Positions 1-6,375 of a stretch of DNA of 15,231 nt are shown piece by piece. The translations under genes and the position numbers were made by a program. The DNA comes from an uncultured bacterium (GTDB lineage: Bacteria; Desulfobacterota; Binatia; HRBIN30): contig CALJUJ010000444.1 of assembly GCA_937975525.1 (NCBI GenBank), positions 1 to 15,231 of the forward strand, read 5' to 3'. Numbering within the stretch: position 1 is the stretch's first letter; every line of letters starts with the position of its first letter. The notes under the pieces were generated by a model. The model was not told where the DNA came from. It searched no databases and saw only the letters and a program-made list of their open reading frames with translations.

Positions 1-2
1 TC

Positions 3-476
3 CACTGCGGCTACTGGGGCGAGCGCGCCGGCCACAGGCGCTTCATCGACCGCAACTGCCGGCGCCTCGCGCGCGCCAGCTTCCACGGCATGGCGATCTA
101 CCAGGCGAAGATGGAGCGCAAGCAGGCTTTCCTCTTCCGCTGCGTCGACATCGTCATGGAGCTGTTCACCATGGCCGCGGTCTGCTCGCATGCCCGGGCG
201 TTGCGCGAGCGCAACGATCCCAATGCCAAGGAAGCCTACCAGCTGGCCAAGCTGTTCTGTCAGTCGTCGCGCACGAAGGTGAAGCGCATCTTCCGCGACC
301 TCTGGTTCAACAGCGACTCGTCGAAGAACGCGGTCGCGGGATCGCTGCTCGCCGGCGACCACGCCTGGCTGGAGCGCGGGGCCATGGGCCTCGGCCTGCA
401 GCAGGGCGACATGACGCCGCGCCGGATGACGACGCCGTCGACCGCCGAAGCGTCGGTGGCGGCAGCACAGCAATAG
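3..476 (+). CDS. Acyl-CoA dehydrogenase, C-terminal part (5' end outside window)
   Basis: The frame is open from the window edge to a TAG at 474-476, giving 157 residues. The first in-frame ATG (position 90) is internal, because the frame continues upstream as His-Cys-Gly-Tyr-Trp-Gly. The sequence is helical, with a stretch reading roughly RCVDIVMELFTMAAVCSHAR followed by a KLFCQSSRTKVKRIF segment. This resembles the C-terminal helical extension of VLCAD/ACAD9-like acyl-CoA dehydrogenases, which follows the flavin domain and often mediates membrane association. The catalytic and FAD-binding parts lie outside the window, so the assignment rests on the tail alone. The last 25 or so residues are Ala/Thr-rich and look disordered. 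A strong terminator follows 24 bases later. The role would be fatty acid or other acyl-CoA oxidation. A second, different acyl-CoA dehydrogenase lies at 6376. Confidence 0.72.
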   Translation, partial: HCGYWGERAGHRRFIDRNCRRLARASFHGMAIYQAKMERKQAFLFRCVDIVMELFTMAAVCSHARALRERNDPNAKEAYQLAKLFCQSSRTKVKRIFRDLWFNSDSSKNAVAGSLLAGDHAWLERGAMGLGLQQGDMTPRRMTTPSTAEASVAAAQQ

Positions 477-499
477 TCCGTCGTCCACAGCCCGAGACG

Positions 500-538
500 A
501 AAAAAGGCCCGAGAGGAGAGATCCTCTCGGGCCTTTTC
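500..538. terminator. Bidirectional Rho-independent terminator
   Basis: A perfect 16-bp stem (502-517 paired with 522-537) has a four-base GAGA loop. An A-run lies on its left side (500-505) and a T-run on its right (534-537), so it can stop transcription from both directions. It sits between the end of the acyl-CoA dehydrogenase gene (+, stop at 476) and the end of the NHLP-type gene (-, stop at 588), as expected for a shared terminator of convergent genes. Confidence 0.93.
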
Positions 539-587
539 TTTGGCCGATCGTCGGCTTTCGTCCCGACCGGAGTTCGCTCCCATGCGC

Positions 588-848
588 TCAGCGGCGGCTC
601 CAGCCGCCGTTTCCATGGCTGGCGATCGCAGCGCCCGAGGCACGGACGATCTTCGGATCGAGGCATCCGGCGATCGCCTGCAGCGCGATCGGGTCGACGC
701 TGGCGAGCAGGGCGAGCTCGTCGTCGCTGGCGTCGAAGCCGCGGCGGCGGCCGACCTCGATCGGCGCCGCGAGGAACTCGCCACGAAACTGCGCATCCGT
801 GATCAAGCGACCGTGTATCGACTCGTCCGTGCCCTGGCTCATCGTCAT
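588..848 (-). CDS. Small Os1348/NHLP-clan protein (RiPP-precursor-like)
   Basis: This is an 86-residue protein. The chosen ATG (848) has GGGAGG five bases upstream; a second ATG at 842 would remove two residues, and the frame is open further upstream without a comparable ribosome site. The sequence follows the NHLP-type leader pattern: GRLITDAQFRGEFL (13-26), a Pro-containing turn, a G-F-D-A-S-D-D-E-L-ALL helix start (37-48), a VDPIALQAIAGCLDPKI segment (51-67), then a Gly/Ala/Ser-rich tail with a Gly-Gly at 81-82 and WSRR at the end. From family knowledge, the Os1348 family belongs to the nitrile-hydratase-leader-peptide clan, whose members include precursors of ribosomally made modified peptides. 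No modifying enzyme or transporter is visible nearby, so it may be a stand-alone family member with no peptide product. It lies 73 bases downstream of the predicted start of a near-consensus sigma-54 promoter and ends at the shared terminator, so it looks like its own transcription unit. Confidence 0.74.
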   Translation of the reverse strand: MTMSQGTDESIHGRLITDAQFRGEFLAAPIEVGRRRGFDASDDELALLASVDPIALQAIAGCLDPKIVRASGAAIASHGNGGWSRR

Positions 849-931
849 CCGCGCCTCCCGCTCCTGTCGCCTTCGATCCCGCTCCACCGGCGATCTCCGG
901 CGGGTCGACTGCATCTCATGAGCCCTGCGAA

Positions 932-947
932 TGCAGCTGTCGTGCCA
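932..947 (-). promoter_or_regulatory. Sigma-54 (-24/-12) promoter for the NHLP-type gene
   Basis: Read on the minus strand the site is TGGCACG-ACAG-CTGCA. Against the sigma-54 consensus TGGCACG-N4-TTGCA only one base differs (C for the first T of the -12 box). The invariant GG (946-945) and GC (934-933) are at the required spacing. The predicted start is near 921, which leaves a leader of about 73 bases before the ATG at 848. The site lies 141 bases downstream of the stop of a gene for a sigma-54-dependent activator on the same strand. Confidence 0.72.
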
Positions 948-979
948 CGCGCGAGGCGCGCGGACACCTCGGGGAAAGG

Positions 980-994
980 CATTGAGCTGCAATG
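980..994. promoter_or_regulatory. Candidate activator site, CATTG-N5-CAATG inverted repeat
   Basis: CATTGAGCTGCAATG is an inverted repeat with 5-bp arms, centred about 66 bases upstream of the predicted sigma-54 start at 921. An 8-bp palindrome TTCGCGAA follows at 997-1004. Either could bind a dimeric regulator. Short palindromes arise by chance, so this is only a candidate. Confidence 0.25.
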
Positions 995-1048
995 ATTTCG
1001 CGAATGGTGCGCAGCGCCCCGGCGCGCCGCGCCCGCGGCGAGTGGCGC

Positions 1049-1078
1049 AGATCAGCCGCGCAGCGGAGGAGATCAGCC
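1049..1078 (-). promoter_or_regulatory. Candidate upstream activating site: GGCTGATCT direct repeat, 21-bp period
   Basis: Read on the minus strand, GGCTGATCT occurs twice (1078-1070 and 1057-1049) with a period of 21 bp, two helical turns. It lies about 128 to 157 bases upstream of the predicted sigma-54 start at 921, the distance at which NtrC-type activators usually bind. It begins 10 bases after the stop codon of the response regulator gene. The link to that regulator is inferred from position only. Confidence 0.35.
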
Positions 1079-1087
1079 AGCGACGCC

Positions 1088-2467
1088 TCAGGCGTCGGCG
1101 TCCTTGGGGGAGATCCCGTACTTCTCGAGACGATAACGGAGGGCGCCGCGTCCCATGCCGCGCAGCCGCGCAGCGCGCGTGAGGTTGTTGCCGGAGCGCT
1201 CGAGGGCGCGCGTCAGCAGGGTTCGCTCGACGTCCTCGAGCTTCATGTTGTCGGCATCGAAGTCGCCCGACCCGGCGTTCGCGGCGGGCTCGTCGTCGGT
1301 CAGGCGCGGCGGGAAGTCGCCGGCCGTCAGCAGGTTGCCGCGGCTGACGATGACCGCGCGCTCGATGGCGTTTGCGAGCTCGCGCACGTTGCCTTCCCAC
1401 TTCGACGTCAGGAGGTGGTCGACGGCATCCTGCGAAAACCCGGGCAGCTCCTTGCCGGTCTCGCGGGCCAGCCGTCCGAGCAGCTTCTCGGCGAGCGGCA
1501 CGATGTCCTCGCGCCGCTCGCGCAGCGGTGGGATCGGGATCGCCAGGACGTTGAGGCGGAAGTAGAGGTCTTCGCGGAACTCCTTGGCCTGCACCCGCTG
1601 GCGCAGGTCGGCGTTGGTGGCGGCGATCAAGCGCGCCTCGACGCGCACGGCCTTGGTGCCGCCGACGGGAATCATCTCGCGGTTCTCGATCACCCGCAGC
1701 AGCTTGGCCTGCGCCTGCAGCGGCATGTCGCCGATCTCGTCGAGCAGCAGCGTCCCCTTGGCCGCCTGCTCGAGCAGGCCGGCCTTGCGCTTGTCCGCCC
1801 CGGTGAACGCGCCCTTCTCGTGGCCGAACAGCTCGCTTTCCATCAGGCTCTCGGTGATCGCGGCGCAGTTGAGCGCGAAGAACGGCCCGCTCTTGCGCTC
1901 CGAATTGAAGTGGATGGCGCGTGCCAGCACCTCCTTGCCGACCCCGCTCTCGCCGGTGATCAGCACGGTGGTGTCGCGCTTGGCGGCTTCCTCGGCGAGC
2001 GCCAGCACCTGGCCCATGGCCGGCGACTCGGCGACCAGCGACGAAAAGTCGTACTTCGAGCCGACCTCGGCGCGCAGCCGCGCGTTCTCGGCGACGATCT
2101 CGCCGACGTCGATGCCCTTCTCGACGAGGGCGAGCAGCACCTCGCGGCGCACCGGCCGGGTGACGAAGTCGACGGCGCCGGCCTTCATCGCCGCGACCGC
2201 CTTCTCGATCGAGCCGTAGGCGGTGATGACGATGACCTGGGCGCGTGGGTCGAGCTCGCGCAGCTTGGTCAGCAGCGTGATGCCGTCCATCTCCGGCATC
2301 TGCAGGTCGACGAGGGCGAGGTCCGCGGGGTGCTCGCGGTACAGGTCGAGTGCCTGCGCCCCCGACTCCGCGACGACGACGTGGAAGCCCGCCTTCTCGA
2401 GCATCAGCCGCATCAAGCGGCGGTTGTCCTCGAGGTCGTCGACGACCAGCACGGTACCACGCAACAT
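1088..2467 (-). CDS. NtrC-family sigma-54-dependent response regulator
   Basis: This 459-residue protein has the full three-domain plan. The receiver domain (about 4-118) carries the acidic pair D10/D11, phospho-acceptor D54 (LVDLQMP) and T82. The AAA+ domain has Walker A GESGVGKE (172-179), the sigma-54-contacting GAFTGA loop (219-224) and Walker B LLLDEI (240-245). A Fis-type helix-turn-helix closes the protein (about 426-451, ending RYRLEKYGI). It should activate sigma-54 polymerase after phosphorylation. One oddity is that the invariant receiver lysine before Pro is Arg (R104, FVTRPV). The ATG at 2467 was chosen because MLRGTVLVVDD is the usual receiver start; the frame is open 34 codons further but that part has no domain character, and only a weak G-run serves as ribosome site. 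It follows hflC by 25 bases, so it is probably the last gene of that operon. No histidine kinase is present in the window. Confidence 0.95.
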   Translation of the reverse strand: MLRGTVLVVDDLEDNRRLMRLMLEKAGFHVVVAESGAQALDLYREHPADLALVDLQMPEMDGITLLTKLRELDPRAQVIVITAYGSIEKAVAAMKAGAVDFVTRPVRREVLLALVEKGIDVGEIVAENARLRAEVGSKYDFSSLVAESPAMGQVLALAEEAAKRDTTVLITGESGVGKEVLARAIHFNSERKSGPFFALNCAAITESLMESELFGHEKGAFTGADKRKAGLLEQAAKGTLLLDEIGDMPLQAQAKLLRVIENREMIPVGGTKAVRVEARLIAATNADLRQRVQAKEFREDLYFRLNVLAIPIPPLRERREDIVPLAEKLLGRLARETGKELPGFSQDAVDHLLTSKWEGNVRELANAIERAVIVSRGNLLTAGDFPPRLTDDEPAANAGSGDFDADNMKLEDVERTLLTRALERSGNNLTRAARLRGMGRGALRYRLEKYGISPKDADA

Positions 2468-2492
2468 CACAGCCCCCCGCCCGCAGCCACCG

Positions 2493-3362
2493 TCAACGTG
2501 GTGGCGGACCTTGTTCGAAAACTCGGAAGAACTCGCTGTCCGGCGACAGCACGGCGGTCGTGCCTTCACCGAGCGAGGTGCGGTAGGCCTCGAGCGTGCG
2601 CACGAAGCGGTAGAACTCGGGGTCGCGTCCGTAGGCGTCGGCGAAGATCTTCACCGCCAGCGCGTCGCCCTCGCCGCGCAGGACGTCGGCGTCGCGGCGG
2701 GCCTCGGCGAGGATGATCTCGAACTCCTTGTCCGCTTCCGAACGAATCTTGCGCGCCTGCTCCTCGCCTTCGGCGCGAAACTTCTTCGCCTGCCGCTCGC
2801 GCTCGGTCTTCATGCGGTTGAAGACGTTCTCCTGGTTCTTCTCGGGAAGATCGGCGCGCTTGATGCGGACGTCGACGACCTCGATGCCGAAGTCGCCCAT
2901 CTTCGCGTCGCTGCGCTCGGCCACCTGCTCCATCAGCTCGGTGCGCATGTCGCTGACGATCTCGCGCAGCGTGTGGCGCCCCAGGTTCTCGCGCAGATTG
3001 GAGTAGATGATGTCGTCGAGGCGCGACTGGGCGCCGGTCTCGTTGCGCACCGTCTGGTAGAAGCGCAGCGGATCGACGATGCGCCAGCGCGAGTAGTTGT
3101 CGATGACGATCTGCTGCTTGTCGATCGTCAGCACCTCGCGCGGCGGCGCGTCGTAGTCGAGCAGCCGCTTGTCGAAGTAGACGACGTCCTGGATGAACGG
3201 GATCTTGAAGTACAAGCCGGCGGCGCGCGCGTCGCGGTCCACCGGCTTGCCCAGTTGGATGAGCAGCGCCTGCTGCCATTCATTGACGCGGAACGCCGCG
3301 AGGTTCCACGTCGCGACGACGACGGCGGCGACGACGGCCACGGCGAGCCAGCGGCGATCCAT
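2493..3362 (-). CDS. hflC: HflC, FtsH protease modulator subunit
   Basis: This is a 289-residue SPFH/prohibitin-family membrane protein. One N-terminal transmembrane helix (about 5-22) is followed by the SPFH domain, which starts near FRVNEWQQALLIQLGKP and includes GLYFKIPFIQDV and a LTIDKQQIVIDNY stretch. A long charged coiled-coil follows (about 180-245, rich in RMKTERERQAKKFRAEGEEQ-type sequence). HflC pairs with HflK in a large periplasm-facing cage around FtsH and restrains proteolysis of membrane proteins. It is somewhat shorter than the E. coli protein (334). Its ATG shares one base with the hflK stop (TGATG), and AGGAGGAGG lies seven bases upstream inside the end of hflK, so translation is probably coupled. 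The response regulator gene starts 25 bases downstream. Confidence 0.95.
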   Translation of the reverse strand: MDRRWLAVAVVAAVVVATWNLAAFRVNEWQQALLIQLGKPVDRDARAAGLYFKIPFIQDVVYFDKRLLDYDAPPREVLTIDKQQIVIDNYSRWRIVDPLRFYQTVRNETGAQSRLDDIIYSNLRENLGRHTLREIVSDMRTELMEQVAERSDAKMGDFGIEVVDVRIKRADLPEKNQENVFNRMKTERERQAKKFRAEGEEQARKIRSEADKEFEIILAEARRDADVLRGEGDALAVKIFADAYGRDPEFYRFVRTLEAYRTSLGEGTTAVLSPDSEFFRVFEQGPPPR

Positions 3363-4447
3363 CAGCGCGCCTCCTCCTGCGCGGTCGTCACCGCGGGCTT
3401 CGGCGTCGGCGCGACGGTCGGCACCGAGCGCAGCTCGTCCAAAGGCAGGTAGGGAACGACGCCGCGCCCGGCGTCGGTGTCGATCAACACCTTGCGGATG
3501 CGCTGCATGACCTCCTCGAGCGTCTCCAGGTACAAGCGCTCGCGCGTCACCTCACGCGCTTTGGCGTACTCGTCGTAGAGCGCGACGAAACGCGTCGCGG
3601 CGCCGGTCGCCTGGGCGACCTTGGCGGCCTTGTAGGCTTGCGCCTCGTTGATGAGCTGCGCCGCCTCGCCGCGGGCCTGCGGCACGATCGCGTTGGCGTA
3701 GCCGTTGGCCTTGTTGATCATCCGCTCGCGGTCCTGCTGCGCATTGATGACGTCCTTGAACGCGTCCTCGACGTCCTCCGGCGGGTCGACGTTCATCAGC
3801 TTGAGCGTGATGATCTCGATGCCCGAGTCGTAAGAATCGAGGATCGCCTGCAGCGCGTCCTCCGCCTGCTGTTGGATCTCTTCTTTGCCCTGGGTGAGCG
3901 CGTCGTCGATGCGCGTGCCGCCGATGACCTCGCGCATCGCCACCTCGGCGGCGCCGCGCACGGTCCCGCGCTGGTCGCGCACGTTGAACAGGAAATCACG
4001 CGGGCCGTCGGCCTCGGCCTTGACGCGGAACTGGACGATGAACTGCAGCTTGACGATGTTCTGATCGCCGGTGAGCATCAACGCTTCGGTCGGCTGCTCG
4101 CGCGAGCCGCCGAGAACGCTACGGAAGCCGAACTCTTCCTTGCGCACCTGGGTGACCGACGGGGTGTACACTTCCTCGATCGGCCACGGCAGGTGATAGC
4201 CGGGCCCGGGACCCTGCTCGCGGACGACCTGGCCGAAGCGCAGGACCACGGCACGTTCGTCGGGGGCGACGATGTAGATGCCCGTCAGCAGGTAGACGAC
4301 GAGCGCGGCGACGAGGATGAGCCATGGGCTCGGCAGAGGGACGCCGCCGGAGCCGCCTTCGTAGCGACGCCGCAACTGCTCCCACATCGCCCTGAGCTCG
4401 TCGATCGGATCGTCGGGACGCCCTCCGCCTGAATAGTTGTCCGGCAT
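3362..4447 (-). CDS. hflK: HflK, FtsH protease modulator subunit
   Basis: This 361-residue protein begins with a short Gly/Pro-rich cytoplasmic segment and an amphipathic stretch (DELRAMWEQLRRRYEGG), then one transmembrane helix (about 41-60). The SPFH domain opens with IVAPDERAVVLRFGQVV and contains GPGYHLPWPIEEVY, both typical of HflK. A coiled-coil region follows (about 235-320, with the Ala/Glu/Gln-rich RGEAAQLINEAQAYKAAKV), then a Pro-rich tail. With HflC it forms the complex that controls FtsH. The ATG at 4447 has AAGGAG three bases upstream, which is close but is the only good site. It begins 24 bases after the small secreted-protein gene and overlaps hflC by one base. Confidence 0.95.
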   Translation of the reverse strand: MPDNYSGGGRPDDPIDELRAMWEQLRRRYEGGSGGVPLPSPWLILVAALVVYLLTGIYIVAPDERAVVLRFGQVVREQGPGPGYHLPWPIEEVYTPSVTQVRKEEFGFRSVLGGSREQPTEALMLTGDQNIVKLQFIVQFRVKAEADGPRDFLFNVRDQRGTVRGAAEVAMREVIGGTRIDDALTQGKEEIQQQAEDALQAILDSYDSGIEIITLKLMNVDPPEDVEDAFKDVINAQQDRERMINKANGYANAIVPQARGEAAQLINEAQAYKAAKVAQATGAATRFVALYDEYAKAREVTRERLYLETLEEVMQRIRKVLIDTDAGRGVVPYLPLDELRSVPTVAPTPKPAVTTAQEEAR

Positions 4448-4471
4448 GCGCTCCTTGGGCTGCGTGCGGCC

Positions 4472-4945
4472 TCAGTCGGCGCCGACCTCGGTGAACCCGG
4501 CGACTTCGATCGACGTCTTGAACGTGCCGTCGTCGCGATTCGGCAGCGGCGGGTCGGGTCGGTACTCGAAGGCCAGCGTGCCGTTCGGCTCGACCTCGCC
4601 GAGCACCAGGTAGTACTCGGTGCGGCCTGGGTTGTCGGTGCCCGGATTGCGTTCGTCGTTCCACAGGAACGCGTGGCGGATGACGAGCTGGATGTCCTTC
4701 ACCAGGCTGCTCGAGCTGTTGACCAGGGTGGCCGTGATCCGTTCGCCCTGGACGCGCACGTTGGTGACCTCGAGCACGGCGCGGGCCTCCGACGCGGCGA
4801 CGATGCCCTCGGCGCCGACGGCGAGCCCGTGATCCGTCGCCCATGCGCCCGCCGGGAGCGCCAGCAACACTGCCGCACATCCGAGCGCCCTCGCGCGAGA
4901 CCGACCGCTGCGCACGACATGCCTCATCTTGGCCGAAGCGTTCAT
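4472..4945 (-). CDS. Small secreted protein of unknown function, upstream of hflK
   Basis: This 157-residue protein starts at the ATG at 4945, chosen because AGGAGA lies about seven bases upstream; a start at 4966 is possible but has no such site. The N-terminus is a signal peptide: basic region RSGRSRARA, hydrophobic core LGCAAVLLALPAGA, and likely cleavage after AWA (residue 37). The mature part of about 120 residues looks all-beta: EARAVLEVTNVRVQGERI, then ITATLVNSSSSLVKDIQLVI, a loop of charged and Asn/Gly residues, and a YYLVLGEVEPNGTLAFEY strand. The pattern 'variable Asn-Ser segment, then an l-x-PnGt-x-x-F turn' resembles FxLYD-type beta-sandwich domains, but I do not recognise the family firmly. 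It is first in the apparent operon with hflK, hflC and the response regulator, which suggests an envelope role. Confidence 0.8.
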   Translation of the reverse strand: MNASAKMRHVVRSGRSRARALGCAAVLLALPAGAWATDHGLAVGAEGIVAASEARAVLEVTNVRVQGERITATLVNSSSSLVKDIQLVIRHAFLWNDERNPGTDNPGRTEYYLVLGEVEPNGTLAFEYRPDPPLPNRDDGTFKTSIEVAGFTEVGAD

Positions 4946-5069
4946 GATGTCTTCTCCTCTTCGCACATGGTCCCAGGACGGCGCCGGACGAGAAAGTCCG
5001 AGCTTGGGTCACACATACGCCGCCCCCCGGACGGCATCAAGTGCAAAGCTGCGCACCGCGCCCGTCGCC

Positions 5070-5819
5070 TCACAGGTAGGCCCCGCCGTTCGGGCTCACG
5101 ACCTGGCCCGTCAGAAACCCGGCGTCCTCGCCGACGACGTAGTCGATCGCCGCGGCGACGTCCGCCGTCGTTCCCACCCGACGAACCGGAGTGGCCCGCC
5201 GCAACCCTTCGAGCACCTCGCCGTCGACCCCGGCGCGGCGCAGCCCGGGCGTGTCGACCAGTCCGGGTGCGACCGCATTGACGGTGATGCCCGCGGGCGC
5301 CAGCTCGAGCGCCAGCGCCTTGGTGAGGCCGATGATGCCCGCCTTGGCTGCCGCGTAGTGGGCGAGCCCTGCCCCGCCGCCGCTGAGGCCGGCGACCGAC
5401 GCCGTGGTGACGATCCGGCCCCAACCGCCGTCGACCATCGCCGGCAACGCCGCGCGGATGCAGCGATAGGTGCCGTTGAGATGTACGTCGATCATCTCCC
5501 TCCACTCCGCCTCTTCCAGCGTCGCGAACGGTTGAAATCCGCCGAAGCCGGCGACGTGCACGAGAATGCCGGCCGGGCCGTGAGCCGCCTGCGCCGCGGC
5601 GACCGCCTGGCGCACTTCCTCGCCGCGACGCACGTCGCAAACCTGGGTGCTGGCGCGACCGCCGGCCGCGATCGCCTCTTCGGCCGCAGCGCACACCGCG
5701 GCTTCGTCGCGATCCAGCAGGGCCACCGCGTAGCCCCGGCGCGCGAGGCTCAGGGCGGCGGCGCGGCCGATGCCCGAGGCGGCGCCGGTGACCAGCGCGG
5801 TGCGGCGGAGGCTCCCCAT
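5070..5819 (-). CDS. Short-chain dehydrogenase/reductase (SDR), NAD(P)-dependent
   Basis: This 249-residue classical SDR has the nucleotide-binding motif TGAASGIG (11-18), the acidic residue after the second strand (LLDRDEA, D36) that favours NAD over NADP, and the catalytic set N115 (VHLNGTY), S141 (TTASVAG), Y155 and K159 (YAAAK). The C-terminal LTGQVVSPNGG is typical of the FabG/3-hydroxyacyl group. The usual NNAG motif reads VHVAG (87-91), a tolerated variation. The substrate is not decidable from sequence; hydroxyacyl-CoA or another secondary alcohol is plausible given the acyl-CoA dehydrogenases in the window. It starts nine bases after a small unknown gene and has no clear ribosome site of its own (CCGCAAGTC before ATG), which suggests coupled translation. 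The gene downstream on this strand begins 124 bases later with its own good ribosome site. Confidence 0.92.
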   Translation of the reverse strand: MGSLRRTALVTGAASGIGRAAALSLARRGYAVALLDRDEAAVCAAAEEAIAAGGRASTQVCDVRRGEEVRQAVAAAQAAHGPAGILVHVAGFGGFQPFATLEEAEWREMIDVHLNGTYRCIRAALPAMVDGGWGRIVTTASVAGLSGGGAGLAHYAAAKAGIIGLTKALALELAPAGITVNAVAPGLVDTPGLRRAGVDGEVLEGLRRATPVRRVGTTADVAAAIDYVVGEDAGFLTGQVVSPNGGAYL

Positions 5820-5828
5820 GACTTGCGG

Positions 5829-6062
5829 TCAATGCACCCGAACGTGGCCTTCGAGGCCGTCGTCCAGGCGCTCGTGGAGGCGTTCCCAGGCGCGCGCCTG
5901 GCGCAGCGCCTCGGCGCGGCTCGGCAGGCCGGTGGCGACGGCCTCGCCGCTCTTGGCGGCGACGACCTCCCACGACAGGTTGCCGGTGCGCCTCTGCCGC
6001 ACCTGCCGCAGGGCGTAGTTCGCCGATGCACGTTCGAGGGCGATGAGCTCGCGGCCGATCAT
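5829..6062 (-). CDS. Small protein of unknown function upstream of the SDR gene
   Basis: This 77-residue frame opens with MIGRELIALERASANYALRQ, continues through GNLSWEVVAAKSGEAVATG and ends in an Arg/Glu/Leu-rich helix (about 47-70) and HVRVH. It looks like a compact beta-then-helix cytoplasmic protein with no signal peptide or cysteine. I do not recognise a family. Support comes from its placement nine bases before the SDR start on the same strand and from a mixed, protein-like composition rather than the Arg/Pro/Ala bias of frames read off-strand here. The ribosome site is weak (TAGGA about nine bases upstream). It could be a small partner of the SDR or an independent housekeeping protein. 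Confidence 0.58.
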   Translation of the reverse strand: MIGRELIALERASANYALRQVRQRRTGNLSWEVVAAKSGEAVATGLPSRAEALRQARAWERLHERLDDGLEGHVRVH

Positions 6063-6375
6063 GACCGCATCCTAGCAACCCCGCGGGGTTTGCCCAGCAC
6101 GTGCAGCAAATCCGCCATTCGTCGCATCCCCCTGGACGACGCCGCCACGTGCGGCGCCGAGACCCCCGAAGTGGGCGGTTGCCTCCCCGACGACCGTCCA
6201 CCCCGCCGCCCGGACCTCCCCGGCCGGGCGGCGGGCCCCTCCCCGAGAGCGACGCGACGCTCGCCCAGGGCGACGAGTCCTTTCGATTCGAATGAGGACG
6301 CCTGCAACGGTCCGTCCTGGCATCCGCGGCGGCAGCGCGCTAAGCGGAGCGGATCTTCTTCCTCGGAGGGTCGTG
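6063..6375. other. Divergent intergenic region with a GC-rich hairpin
   Basis: This 313-base stretch separates a leftward gene (start 6062) from a rightward one (start 6376), so it should hold promoters for both. I see no convincing coding frame. The clearest structure is a 9-bp perfect stem (6205-6213 paired with 6224-6232) with a 10-base loop and no T-run, so it is not an intrinsic terminator. GGAGG at 6365-6369 is the ribosome site for the gene at 6376. No confident -35/-10 pair was found. Confidence 0.5.

Noticed and set aside
588..1400. 270-codon minus-strand frame extending far upstream of the NHLP-type start
   Set aside because: The upstream part overlaps the response regulator in another frame and is Arg/Ala/Pro-biased; only the last 86 codons look like a protein.
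992..2716. Long plus-strand frame opposite the response regulator and hflC
   Set aside because: It mirrors clear genes on the other strand, has shadow-like composition and no domain.
3638..4432. 264-codon plus-strand frame opposite hflK
   Set aside because: It is a complement-strand shadow of a well-supported hflK and lacks recognisable features.
5042..5058. Minus-strand GG...TTTGCA site upstream of the secreted-protein/hflK operon
   Set aside because: GG to GC spacing is one base too long for sigma-54.
6303..6318. Minus-strand AGGACGG-ACCG-TTGCA as a sigma-54 promoter for the gene at 6062
   Set aside because: The -12 box is perfect but the -24 box has only GG, and it is over 200 bases from the gene.
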